The translations under genes and the position numbers were made by a program. Shown here piece after piece: positions 12,224-23,928 of a DNA stretch of 64,000 nucleotides; position 1 is the stretch's first letter; each line of letters starts with the position of its first letter. The notes below the pieces were generated by a model, which searched no databases, was not told where the DNA came from, and saw only the letters and a program-made list of their open reading frames with translations. Source of the DNA: Ananas comosus (lineage: Eukaryota > Streptophyta > Magnoliopsida > Poales > Bromeliaceae); assembly GCF_001540865.1 (NCBI RefSeq), contig NC_033640.1:10474170-10538169 (forward strand). The letters run 5' to 3'.

Positions 12224-14103
12224 AGCATTCCGCATAATACGTGACACGTATGACGCATCCAAGGGTGCTCTTCACGTAGTTTACTCAAAAATACATACTG
12301 ATTATAAGGTGATCTCAACACATCGGTTGATGATATAGTTGGGATTCCCAAAATAGTCTTCGGTCTATATTTTCGTAGATCTTTTTGGCGGTAGCATGCC
12401 GCATGGTTTCCCCTGTGCTGTATATGTAAAGGGCAGAGAAATTAAAGAATCAGGGTGACTATGTATAGGGAAGTGTCGGTTATCAACTCTTTGATACAAC
12501 GCCGCGGCTTTTCTCTTCTTTTTTGTGTACCATTTACAATTAAAAAAATCCAAGTTATGTGGGTTACTATATTTTCTTCCTTTCGAGTTTAATGCGTCTG
12601 AATCATTGGCAATATATTATTGCTAAATAGATTTAGATCTTGTTTGGATGTGATGATCATTTACTTGGTATAAAGATTTTTTTTGTGTAATTAAAAAATA
12701 GAAGTTTGATTTGTGCACCGTGAAAGGTTCGAATATTTATGATTTAATAAGATAGCATAGCATGCTTTATTTATGAGATGATTTATTTTATTTAAAAAAC
12801 GTAACTTCAAGGCTAATTATGCTGAGTCCGGCTGGGATACTATCGATAGCACGAAGTATTTGATGCTATCAAGTTTTTTGCTGTTAGATTTATCTTTTAT
12901 CATTTTTATCCGTTCGATTATACTATTCAATTAACTACTCACTCAATTCTAGAGGGCTTATATCATCCTAAATGCACATCTTTTAATCTAAGGGTAGAAA
13001 ACTTAATAGCACCAAATTATTAGTGCTTTTAATAGTATTCCGGCCTAGTTCAATTATTGCTAATTATTATTACATTCAGACAACCGACAACATTCTTAGC
13101 TTTCAATTATAATAAAAAATTTTCATGCCGAATAGAATATTACTAGATAAATGGCTGATTTAAGGTCACATAAAAATTAAAAATTTTATTAAAAATTTTT
13201 AAAATTAAAACGGCTATTTTCGGTTTCGTGCAACTCTCTCTCACTCGTTAGTTGTTACCCATTCCAGCGATACGCTCACCGCGAAGTGAACGTAACCTCG
13301 GAGTTTTCCGATGAAAACCCCACGAAAATATTTATTTTGTGGCGAATGAGATGAAGCTGTGGAGGGGGTGAGCGCACTGAAGGTGACCGGACTCCCGAGC
13401 TTTAAACAACCCATCATAATATAGCCCGGCCCAATACGGGACCAAAACTCGATGCGATGCGATTCGGGCCGAATCTATTGACTACTGGACAGTCCATGGG
13501 CTTTTCCCCGGCCCAAACACTTAATTGATCGGTCTATATCTGGATTAGTTAGTTCTACGCCAAAAGATTGCTACTTAAAGCTCAAGTTTGGAGATCCTTT
13601 CTTGGCGCCGTGTTATGTTTAGTGAAATATTTGCATTTGGAACATCTTTGATTTTAACTACATATCTTTTGAGACTTGCTGCTACGTGCTTCAGGTTTTA
13701 TACAAGTTCTTCATAAACTTGAGATTGAATGTGAGCGTATTGCACAGTTGGATGCACCAAAACACATGTACACCATTCAATCCCAAACCCCCCGCTAATC
13801 GCAACTCCAACGTATTGTATTTGAGTTACTACTTGTGACATTGCTCTTTTTGTCTTATCCTATCAAACTTAGAATATCTTATCCAATCCAATTCTGAATG
13901 CTAATATAGCCTCTAATGTAAAGGCTTAATGCCTTTCATGCAATTCTAATCACTGTTTTGTAATTTGAGTCGATTAAGCGAAACACCAGCAGAAGCTGAT
14001 ATCGAGCACTAATACATGTTATACAACTCATAGAGTAATCATAGAGTAAAGCTCTTTGATGCAAGGGACCATAAAATGCTTCTAGACTCCCTCTTCTTCC
14101 AAG
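12224..14103. other. Convergent CLC-f/MLO intergenic region
   Basis: Contains the CLC-f 3' UTR, a MITE-like element (12824-13051) and a locally GC-rich island at about 13210-13560. The island carries several GGCCCA/TGGGCC-type motifs but has no open frame I can assign. Nothing else recognisable was seen. Confidence 0.55.
12824..13051. mobile_element. MITE-like element, family A, copy 1
   Basis: The ends are inverted: GAGTCCGGCTGGGATACTAT on the left and, reversed, GAACTAGGCCGGAATACTAT on the right. Just inside lie GATAGCAC and AAAAGCAC in matching positions. The element is about 228 bp and non-coding. A second copy in opposite orientation lies at 32571-32800 and shares the interior (the GTTCGATTATACTATTCAAT-type segment and a TTTTAATYTAAGG-type segment). 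Confidence 0.7.
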
Positions 14104-17100
14104 TTATGCTTCATTTTGCCGTATGCCTTTTGTTTCTGAACTTTCCTCGGCTGATAGAACTATCTCCTCCAAGGAAGCGACCTGTAGAGTGTTCGCGGAG
14201 CTCGTAACCTGCTCAGAAGTCGCATTCTGCAACTGAACTCTGCTTCCCGAAACTTCTCGTCTTTGGGCTTTGTGACTAAATACATTCACAAACGCTGAAA
14301 CGCCGACTTGGGACCTCTTCCTCTTTCTAGCATCTTCAGCCCAATCATGAAGCATCAAACGCAGTTGCTCAGCGAATATTGCTTGTTTAAACATGTCTCC
14401 CATCTTCAGTCAAAGAAGCAGAGAAATGGATAAATCAGAAACAGAGTTTTCACATATATAACCATGCAAGATCTTATATTTACATTTCAATCCCCATAAA
14501 ATCAAAAGTTTACATGAATATATTCCTCAAAAGTGCAGATTCTTACATGTCATGCCATTCATGAGGCGTGGTTGCTTTCATATTGGAAAAGGTCTATTCA
14601 TGAGGGGTGTTTTTGCAAGTAGAAGGACACATAATACTAAGAAACTAACATTTCGAAGGATATATAAGAAAATTCAGATTTTATAGGAGTAAGTATAGAA
14701 AAAGAAAATTTTGCAGTGATATGTATATGTAAACATTTCATTAGAAGCACAAAATTTTTAGGCCCGTAGAAGAGATTTTGAATTGCTTTTCAATCTCACC
14801 TGAGTAACGATTGCATAAAGTGGAAGTGTGCTGTAGCTGCAGAGAACTTGAATTACAATGCTGTTAAAGAAGTTGATCTCATTAATCAGTCAAAAACTAA
14901 ATAAGGAACTACAATTAATTCTTATAAAACATTGAATCCTTCGAAAAGCAAATAAGCCATTACCCAATAATAGGTCTGGGGATGATGTAACCAATCTTTT
15001 CCACTATGCAGGAGTCGAAACCATAGGTGCTCTGAGAATACAAAAGATCAGCTTGTAAGCAAATGGCCATTTTTCAAATGAGAAAATTTGTTTTCTTAAC
15101 TTACGGACCCAGAGCCAGATGAAAAATGCAATCTCAAATGAGTTCTGAAACAAGATGAAGTGGATCAAGTAGAGGACAATGCAGGGGCGACGAAACCAGA
15201 AATGGTGGTCGGATGGCTTCACGCGAGGCGCCTCTTGACCATCCCTGAGCTTCGCAGCTTCTTGAGCCAAACAGGTGATAATGTGTTCTAACTTTGTCCC
15301 GACAATGAGTAGAAGCTGAACAAAGGTTCTCTACATCACTAAAAGTAACTTTATAGAAAGGAAATGAAAAGAAATATGAGAAAAGTGGTATATTTAGCTC
15401 TGGAATTTTGAGTTCAATATTCACAGATCTTGAAAAAAAGCTACAAGTATGATCTCTTAGCTACCAAATATCATGTAAGTGTTGGAGTTAATGCAATGGC
15501 TGTCCACTTACAATTAGCGGCAAGAAAGATAACCAGAAATAAGTGTGCCACCCTGAAACAAAAAAAATAGTCAAATAATAAACAAAATGAGTAGGCATTT
15601 TCTAAGTTTACTATGATGGTCATATGCCTGTGTATGTCTATGTTTGTCCATATACATGTATGCAAACATAGGAGTGCATACAAAATATGTACATGATCAC
15701 ATGGATCTTCAGTTAATTTCAATCTATTAAGTTACAGTTAAATAGTTAAGCACATAATTTTACTGGAACATAGATGACGGAAAGAGCAACCAATGGGACA
15801 TAATTTCTATAAATTGTATTAATGTACTCCCCCCAAAATGTTTAACCCATAGTCCATACTGCATTCTAGATGAAAACCCCTAGGACTTCACGAAAAATGA
15901 TGAAATGATTTCAATAACAGAAGTAACAGAACATTATAATGTATTCAATGCTGGTTCTTTTATCTGCACTACACCTTTTTCATAACAAACACCAGAATTG
16001 GACAATCCAATAACCAATCTAAAACAACATGAATAACTTAGGTTTCTCTAGTCAACCACAAACATATTTCTTAGGTTTTTCTAGTCAACCACAAACATAT
16101 TTCTTAGGTTTTTCTAGTCAACCACAAACATATTTCTCTGATCATGGCAATGCTCTCACTGTAGAGAAAAATGATAGGGATATACAGAAGGAAATAGATT
16201 AGCAGGCACTCACAGTTCACATAAGGGCTGCATATTAAATATGAACTAGCAGAAAATAGGTATTTAATCAATTTCAACCTACCATTCACATTGAGCAACA
16301 GGAAAATAACAACAAAAAGCCAGAGGTACCAGCTGCATGGAGAAAGTTGTACAGTGAGGTGGAGGAAAAATGAGAGGGATAAGAACATGATAAGCATTCA
16401 ATAATTAAAACCAAAGTCTCCTGAGATTATCTACCTTATACCAACAACAGTCCTGAAATCATCTTCAAGTGTACGCATCATGTACTTATGGAAATCAAAG
16501 GTTGGATTGGTACAACAGTGTCTCTGGTAGTATGACAAGTAATATGAATTTCATTCTAGATTAAAACAACAAAACATGCCTTTCTAAATATTACCATTAC
16601 AAATCCTGATCTTAGAGCTTGATAATCTGATTTGGTAACAGAGCCGTAAAATTGCTTGAAGAATGACCTCTGCAACCAACAATACAAAAATTCAGAGCAT
16701 TCAGAATTTCAGATTATCGTAGGAACATCCATGTTTGTTGCTGTTCTTCATAACATTGTCAGGAAATAACAATCAGAGAGGTTCTATTAAGCTGTGAATG
16801 GCGTATGATACTTTACTAGCAAAGTCTGTTTAGCACTATTCACCAGTTAGTGGAAAGAGTATGTCCATCGAAGGAATAATAGCAATAGGAATAAGAAAGA
16901 ACATCTAGAATGCCATCATAGCATTTAAACATGTTACATCTGATTTAGCATTTAATACCTTACCATCCAACTTACGAAAACTGACTTCGTCCAGAATCCC
17001 ACGGTATGCTCCTTAACAAACTCATGGTGAGAATGGACGCTTGTCATCTGCTCATTGGTAGATGCTGGAGAAGAAAATGTCAATAAGTGCCTACTACAAA

Positions 17101-19781
17101 CTTCTGCAATTGCAAAGATGGAGCAGAAACCTTACAGTTTTCTTGCTCTGAGATGTCTTTCCTTATTTCGTCCTCCCATTGTTTCCACTGCCTAATCTAC
17201 ACAAAGTGCAAAGATGTTAATATGATCCTATAGTGAAGGACTTATTGTTCACTCCCAGCCTGATAATGAGAAAGTAAATGAAGATTTAAAGCCTCGTTTG
17301 GTACTGCTTTAGTTATTTATTTTTTACACTTAATTCAAATTCTGTGTGATTAAATGAGCCCATAGATGGCGGATTGGTTGGTTGCAAGCTATACACCTAG
17401 AGGTTTTGTCTGGGAAAAGAAACCAAAAAACCAGGTAGTAAAATTTTTGCTTCTAATTTACATTTTCTAAGAAGACACTGTTTGGTGTTTGACCATGGCA
17501 CATTGCAAGCTAACCAACAATAATAGGGACAGAGAAGTCCATTAGCAGGCACATTCAATCACATACAATTTATGAAAAAATAATGATAATAAAAATAAAC
17601 AAAGGATGAAGTACCAAACAAGGCCTAAGCTTACCTTCACCCCTCCTAGAACCATTGTACTGGCACAGAACACAACATGGACAACAGCAAGAACAAAGAT
17701 GAAGATGTGCAGTTGATGTAGTGCTTCTAATGACAGCAAGGGTACTTTACCCTGAAATATAACAGATCAAAGCTACTTAATCAGATCATCATAAATCCCG
17801 TATAAATTAGTTTGTCAAATATTGTAGCATTATTTAACATTAAATACCAAGATAAGATAAAGTTTTGGCAAGTTCATATTCTACATTTTATCGTATTGAT
17901 AGTGCTCAACTACATATAAAAAGTGAAATTTCCAAGCTTGAATATGGTTATCACCATTTAATTAAGAAACCATGGCATTTCTCATTTCTTAAAATTCCAA
18001 AAGGGCATCAAATGTCCCGTATATGTTGCATAGAGCTTCGACTATGAATCCACAAGACAGATGAGTAATATAATTTGCATTACCATATGCATTATATAAG
18101 TGCTAATATCATGAGAGATCACTTTGCTTAGCTTCTTTATTCTACTATTCTCCTTTAGAAAGAATCAAAGAAATAAGTTTGTTTTCAAATTAACCCTGCT
18201 TGTGCAAGTATCGGCTGCAGAAGCCTCAGACAGAAGCCCCCGCACATTCCTCGAATACCCACGATGAAACTCATATGCAGGGGCAGTTCCATCCACCACT
18301 TTGCAAGGAAGCATGTGGAGCAAAAGACTAGTCCGGATGCAAAAGTGGCTTATTCGATTTTGAAAGACAGCCAACAGAAGAGATATGAACCCGAGAAGCA
18401 TTAGCTCTGCATGTAAGCATGAAAGATTTTCAATCAGTAATGGCTTTTCTTTAATTACAAACAGCCTACAGAACAGAAGAGAAGATGGTAGAGTGGTCGT
18501 TTTAATGGCAGATAAAGATGGTTAAAGAAAGTTGGTAGGCCGGCTAAGTAAAGCTGGCTAAGTAAAGATCTTAAATTTTACTAACAAGTAGCAACTCCAA
18601 ATATAACTACTCCCCAAACTGGGCATTTTGCTGCAGAAAGTTACAGTGGGTCATGTGAAAAGAATAACGAAAGGCCACATAAAAGACTGGTAAATCACAA
18701 CTGGGACTAGATGCATGGACACACTAGTAACTCTGAGCAGCCGTTTAAAATCAGCAATTTAGATGATAGGATTAGATAGAGACGGTGATGGCCTTAAGAT
18801 GAACCAGACAAGATAAGCAAATGGTTATGCTCTATCAATACCTTAACATGTAGACTTAAGAGAGTGTTGAACTATAGAAGCAAACATAAATAATTCTTGA
18901 GCAAGGTGATAAAACAATACCTGTTCAAGTTATATGACAACACATTGACAATTTGCTATGAGCATGACCAAGAATACAATCATAATTAACTGCCAAAGGA
19001 ACAAATACCACTACCAGAAAGCAGTAAAAGATATCTTAAGTAACCGGGCAAGAAAATTGTCGGCATAACCTTCTTTGACCCTCTGTAGAGCCTCGAAAAG
19101 TGACTCCTGATTTTTAGTCTTCAGAAACTGAAAAAAAAAAAAAAAATCAGCCAAAATCAATTCCCAACTATACAGACATAACACATCAAACTTTTACTGC
19201 ATGTGAAAACATCTAGAGGACATTATATATATAGAGAGAGAGAGTGAGGCTACTATGCTTCTGGAAGCACGGAGCCTTTCGTGCTTCCAAGTCGTTTTTC
19301 ATGTTGCGACTTTTGAATCGTCGATCGGCTCCGTTAAACTTGATATGAGTATTTGAAGTACCTAGAAAATAAATTATACAATTTTTCGATATTATTTGCC
19401 TAGTGAACGAAGGGGCTCAAAATCAATGGCTGAAAATAAAAATCTTACAAAACGTGATAATATGACATTAAAATTTTAGATCAAAGATATTGATCTTGTT
19501 TTATATAGTATAAAAAAAATTTTATCAAAATTTCACGTGATTTGGATATTTCTACATTGTTAAACTTGCAAACGGCTCACTACAGCCATTAAAATTATTA
19601 ATTTTGAGCCCCCTTCGATCACTAGGCAAATGATATCGAAAAATCATAAAGTTTATTTTCTAAGTACTTCAAATACTCTAGATCAAGTTTAACGGAGCCG
19701 ATCGACGATTCGAAAGTCGCAACATCGAAAACGATCTAGAAGCACGGAAGGCTCTGTGCTTCCAAAAGCATAGTAGCCTCA

Positions 19782-19821
<40 letters not shown>

Positions 19822-20443
19822 CATCTTTTCTAATGTGCGTGGTGGAGATCTAATGAACCATGCCATATGCACTGACAAGAGAGATATCCAGAAAGACAAC
19901 GGAATACAAATAAGATTAGATGCCATAATATGGCAATTGTGAAAATTAAACTTGAGTCTCTTGAATCGGAGGGGTTTTAGGACTAACTCTGATACCATGT
20001 TATGTAAAAGATGGATACGATAGAAAACAGAACAGTTCAGTAATAGCCGTAACACATACCACGAAGTAAAAGGAATTTGAGGAAAACTTAATTCTCTGTT
20101 GCATTTTAGATTAAAGTCTCTGTTGCATTTTAGATTAAAGTCAAATAGTTGAAACATTGAATTATATAAAAAAAAGGTACATGGCCATTCATTTATGCTC
20201 AAAAAGTCCAGGGGCTTATTTCGTTATAGAAGTAAATGAAAAGGCAATACAATGATACAGATAGATAAAGGAGGCAACGTTGAGCATAACCTTTCCGAGG
20301 TAATGGAGGAATCGCTCAACAAAGAGAGATATGACCACAATGACGGTGCAAACCACGGCCACCACCAACGTGGTCGTGTACTCCAAACCCTCCAAAACGT
20401 CCGTAGTAGTAGTAGTAGTAGTAGAGGAAGAAGAAGAAGCCAT
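14104..20443 (-). CDS. MLO: MLO-like seven-transmembrane protein, complete, 14 exons
   Basis: Exons in gene order: 20443-20291, 19127-19070, 18406-18195, 17751-17635, 17196-17136, 17064-16964, 16669-16595, 16523-16435, 16332-16283, 15552-15512, 15315-15109, 15031-14964, 14860-14800 and 14403-14104. They join to 530 residues, normal for MLO. Hallmarks are ELMLLGFISLLLAVFQ, KVPLLSLEALHQLHIFIFVL, SFFKQFYGSVTKSDYQALR, NPTFDFHKYMMRTLEDDF, SWYLWLFVVIFLLLNVNGWH and FDSCIVEKIGYIIP. Paired cysteines lie in the extracellular loops. The C-tail (about 443-463) has the calmodulin-binding helix with LRLMLHDWAEDARKRKR. MLO proteins sit in the plasma membrane and include powdery-mildew susceptibility factors and Ca2+-linked regulators. 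This one looks closest to the MLO1-type clade from memory. The exon 7 donor at ATG|gtaata was chosen because it restores GFVMRHC before NPTFDF. Confidence 0.95.
16038..16136. repeat. 33-bp tandem repeat, three copies, in an MLO intron
   Basis: Units start at 16038, 16071 and 16104 and contain TCTAGTCAACCACAAACATA. They are near-identical (one T/C difference in copy 1) and lie inside the intron between MLO exons 9 and 10. They encode nothing obvious. Confidence 0.9.
19244..19782. mobile_element. Foldback/MITE element, family M, copy 1, in MLO intron 1
   Basis: This 539-bp element starts GTGAGGCTACTATGCTT, and its right end is the reverse complement of the same sequence. The two arms pair for about 190 bp (19244-19430 with 19597-19782), including GGAAGCAC, GAATCGTCGATCGGCTCCGT and TTTGCCTAGTGA. 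The central segment is non-coding. It is flanked by GA and (TA)n runs, so a target-site duplication cannot be told apart from the microsatellite. A second, degraded copy in inverse orientation lies at about 30039-30606. Confidence 0.85.
19785..19821. repeat. (TA)n microsatellite at the foldback element edge
   Basis: About 18 TA units directly follow the right end of the foldback element in MLO intron 1. Confidence 0.9.
20093..20140. repeat. 24-bp direct repeat, two copies, in MLO intron 1
   Basis: Perfect tandem duplication of a unit containing TCTCTGTTGCATTTTAGATT, at 20093-20116 and 20117-20140. Confidence 0.9.
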
Positions 20444-20826
20444 TGCAACCCACCGATTCCTCCGATTCCGAGCGAAAACCTAGAAATATAAGGAGCTCCT
20501 CCTCCCCCCATCTCCATCGGAATCGCCATCGCACAAGGTGGAAGAGAAAGCGATCGAGGGGAGAGGGGGATAGAGGGTTAGGGTTTGTGGTTTGTGGCGA
20601 AGGGGAGGTGGGGTTGTGAGGGAGCGATGGGGCTCTCTCCCTCTTCGTCGTCGCTATCGTCGACAGGAAATGGAGTGAAGTACTACGACTTCGCGGGTAT
20701 CGGAAACCGGTAACCGGACCCGCTGTACACCGGTAACCGGACCCGCTTAATGCGTTCTTTGATGACCTGGTGGACCCGGTTCACGTGACACTTTCTCACA
20801 CCTCAGCTTCTCCCCCATAAACCCTA

Positions 20827-20828
<2 letters not shown>
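20444..20828. promoter_or_regulatory. Shared divergent promoter of MLO and PurN
   Basis: Under 400 bp lies between the MLO start codon (20443, minus) and the CT-rich leader of PurN (plus). The region is GC-rich. It carries a 19-bp direct repeat ACCGGTAACCGGACCCGCT at 20706-20724 and 20729-20747. It also carries GATGACCTGGTGGACCCGGT at 20761 and a CACGTG-containing site near 20780. A bidirectional promoter is inferred from the geometry. Confidence 0.55.
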
Positions 20829-20877
<49 letters not shown>

Positions 20878-20895
20878 GCCGCATCTTGCTTGAAG
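20829..20895 (+). other. PurN 5' UTR first exon with (CT)n tract
   Basis: A run of about 22 CT units (20829-20874) is followed by a donor GAAG|gtaatag at 20895/20896. The matching acceptor is aatcag at 21525, so the leader is spliced before the coding exon. The donor-acceptor pairing is inferred. Confidence 0.55.
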
Positions 20896-21543
20896 GTAAT
20901 AGCTACTCTCTCTCTCTCTAACCCTTCAATCCCCAGTTCGGAATCGACCTTTTACTACCCTATGTTATGTTCCTTTTGATTTCAGCAGAATTTTTCAGGA
21001 TGTTTTTGATCGAGTTCTATTGGAAAGTTTCCGATTTTACAGTTACAACTCGGTGATTTTTACTCCAAATGGCATAATATTCTCTTAGATTGCAAATTAT
21101 TTCCTCAAATATTGATGGTGACATACTGAAATCAAACATAGTGCAAGGCATGGCTGTAAAAAATCAGAATTTTACAAAGTTCGGATACCGATCTCAAAAC
21201 ATTGCTTTTAGGAAAGTTTGTATTGGAATTAGCTTCAAATCAAGCACTAAGGAGTAAGGACTAGGTGCTTGTAGAAAGCATTGGCAGAGATGAATGTGTA
21301 TTCTTTAGTTTGGCGTGCTCGCGCCTTTTTAGTTTTGTTCATCGCGACGGAAGGCAAATTTGTTGTTAACTTTCGATTCACCTTTAGAGTACGCAAATAG
21401 AATGAAACGATTGGTGTGATTGTTTCTCTATTACTGGTAATCGTAATGTTATTGACAGTATTATTTGTTCACAGCTAAATCTTAGTCGTACCGTCACTCA
21501 TTGTTTTTGGTTTATGCTCAATCAGGGAGGAAGCAGTTTAAAT

Positions 21544-23052
21544 ATGAGTATGAACCGATTTACGGTTTGTCGAATGGATACTTTAAGCTCAGGTGTTGGG
21601 TTGGGGTTTTCTCTAACGGCGATCCAACCATCCCAGAAACACCTAAGGACTAGATCCTCTTCCCAGCAGATCCTTTGCTTTCCGATACAGCAAAAATTCC
21701 TTTCGTATAATGCATACTCTGCTGGAGAACAACATCGTCAGAAGACATTGATCAGTCGGAAAGGCTTAGAATGTCGATGTTATGCTCCGACAGAAGGAAA
21801 TGTTAGTAAAGGGGACGATTCGGGAAGTGGGCCACGGAGGAAAAGGCTTGCCATTTTTGTCTCTGGCGGAGGTTCGAATTTCAAGTCGATTCATGTGGCT
21901 ACTCTCGATGGGTTGATTCACGGAGATGTTGCTGTTCTCGTCACAGATAAACCCAGTGAGTTTTCTACCCTTTTCCACGATAGTTGCACTTCCCCTAAAA
22001 GTGTTCGAAAAGAAGATGTAACTGTTCATGTTAATCTACAGTACATTAAGTTAGTAGTTTTGTTCTATTGAAGTACTACAAACTATATGCATGTTGGACT
22101 AGTAAAATATCTCTTTTTGTCTAGTTATCCGGCTAAAAGTATGAACTGTGTTCAACAAGTTTCTCGCCAGATCCCTTTTTTCACTTGCACTGGCATGCCA
22201 GGTTGCGGAGGAGCTGAATATGCAAGAAACAACGGCATCGCAGTTATTTTCTTCCCTAAGTCTAAATCATCGTCAGAGGGTTTATCAACCGATGTACTAA
22301 TAAGTGCTCTAAGGTCAGTTTGCTTTCTTTATGCCGGTGACATTTTCGGTGTCTTCTCGAACTATCGTGCTATCAACTTTCTATCTAAGCTGGTTTGATT
22401 ATTAACATGCTGTGGACAAACTGGATCTCATGCTCGTGCATCTTTATTACGCCAAACAGGAAATTTGAGGTCGATTTTCTTCTCCTTGCCGGTTACTTGA
22501 AACTCATACCTGTCGAACTAGTACGGGCGTTTCCAAAATCCATATTAAACATCCATCCTTCGCTTCTACCGGCATTTGGAGGCAAAGGGTTTTACGGTTT
22601 GAAGGTGCATAAAGCTGTCATTGCCTCTGGTGCCAGGTATTGATACAAGTAAACATGAGATCACACTCATCTTGTGATGACTATGCCAATGCTTGTTGTC
22701 CATTACCTCGCAGATACTCGGGTCCGACCATCCACTTTGTGGATGAACATTATGACACTGGTCGGATTCTCGCTCAGAGGGCTGTGCCCGTTTTGGCCGA
22801 TGACAGCCCCGAGCAATTAGCTGCAAGAGTCCTTAAAGAGGTATCTTTCAACTTAAAAGTTTCATTTTGAGTACTTGAATGGCTTATTAACAATTGGTCA
22901 CATTTTTTATATTTATAACAATACAATGTGAATTCCAGGAGCACAAGGTTTATGTGGAGGCGGTTGCTGCGTTATGCGAAGATCGCGTGGTATGGAGGGA
23001 AGATGGAGTTCCTCTCATTAAAAGCCGAACAAATCCAGAAGAATACATCTAA
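21544..23052 (+). CDS. PURN: Phosphoribosylglycinamide formyltransferase (GAR transformylase), plastid type
   Basis: Coding exons 21544-21955, 22202-22313, 22460-22636, 22714-22840 and 22939-23052 join to 313 residues. The enzyme transfers formyl from 10-formyl-THF to GAR, step 3 of purine synthesis, which in plants is largely plastidic. The first 90 or so residues are Ser/Arg-rich, like a transit peptide. The core shows FVSGGGSNFKSI (phosphate site), then NIHPSLLPAF with catalytic N205 and H207, and YDTGRILAQ with catalytic D248, matching N106, H108 and D144 of E. coli PurN. The start was set at 21544 because an upstream ATG (21514) lies before the probable leader-intron acceptor at 21525. 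It is head to head with MLO and convergent with RAP74. Confidence 0.94.
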
Positions 23053-23928
23053 ATAATTTACTGCAGTGCACAACATTTGTACTAAGGGAACTGATATCGC
23101 CAAAGTAACTTTGACAATTGCTAGAGCTATAGAACATGGTTTGATACAATGAATTTCGTTTTGCATTATCAAATTTCATTTTGGTGGTATCAATTCCCTT
23201 GTACTAATATACACAATTTAGATTATCCTCCGGGGAAATTCTTTTCCTAAATAATGAGGTTTAATTGTTCATTTATAAACAATGACCATCAGTTTGTATA
23301 TGAACTCTTTCTCAACTCATTGTATCAATCTTGTTTTTTCCTTCTCGAGAACCTTCTTGTGATAATTGATGAGATTTTTTAGTATTTTGTACAAGTATTG
23401 AAAGGTCACCAAATTGAACTACACATCTTTACGTACTGGTATGATAAGCAGATGAATTGTAATTATAACACTTTATGCACTATTTTAATTGATATAGCTC
23501 TTGGTGTATCCAACATATATATAACTCCCAACTCAACTCGATGTGAAAAAGAGTACATATAAATAAACATTCTTCATCAATATCAAACATAGTTCTCTAT
23601 TTATCCAAATTAGTTTGTCTATCTTACTATACTGTGTGTCATGTTTGTAAGTGGAAAATACAACCTAGCATGTTACGTGAAACACACGAGGTAACAACCG
23701 AGAGTGACCACTGAATCGTGAAACACGTAACAGGATTAGAAGCTTGCATGTTCTCCTTAATGCACATGTAATATTTTGGAGTGTTCCATATTAAAAGGAA
23801 CCAAAAGTAAAAAATGTAGAATATTACAACAGTTAAAAAAAAAAGAGAAAAAAACCTGCATTGTTTCTTACAGAGACTCGAAGCTCTTAGATCGTCCATA
23901 CATCGTTGTACCAGGCCAACTATAAAAT

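Noticed and set aside
20224..20534. Overlapping frames at the MLO first exon, including a possible longer start
   Set aside because: Only the frame from 20443 continues through the spliced MLO exons with the conserved first membrane segment.
22087..22398. Plus-strand frame reading through the PurN intron into exon 3
   Set aside because: The upstream part is intronic; the acceptor at 22201 restores SCGGAEYARN in frame with exon 2.
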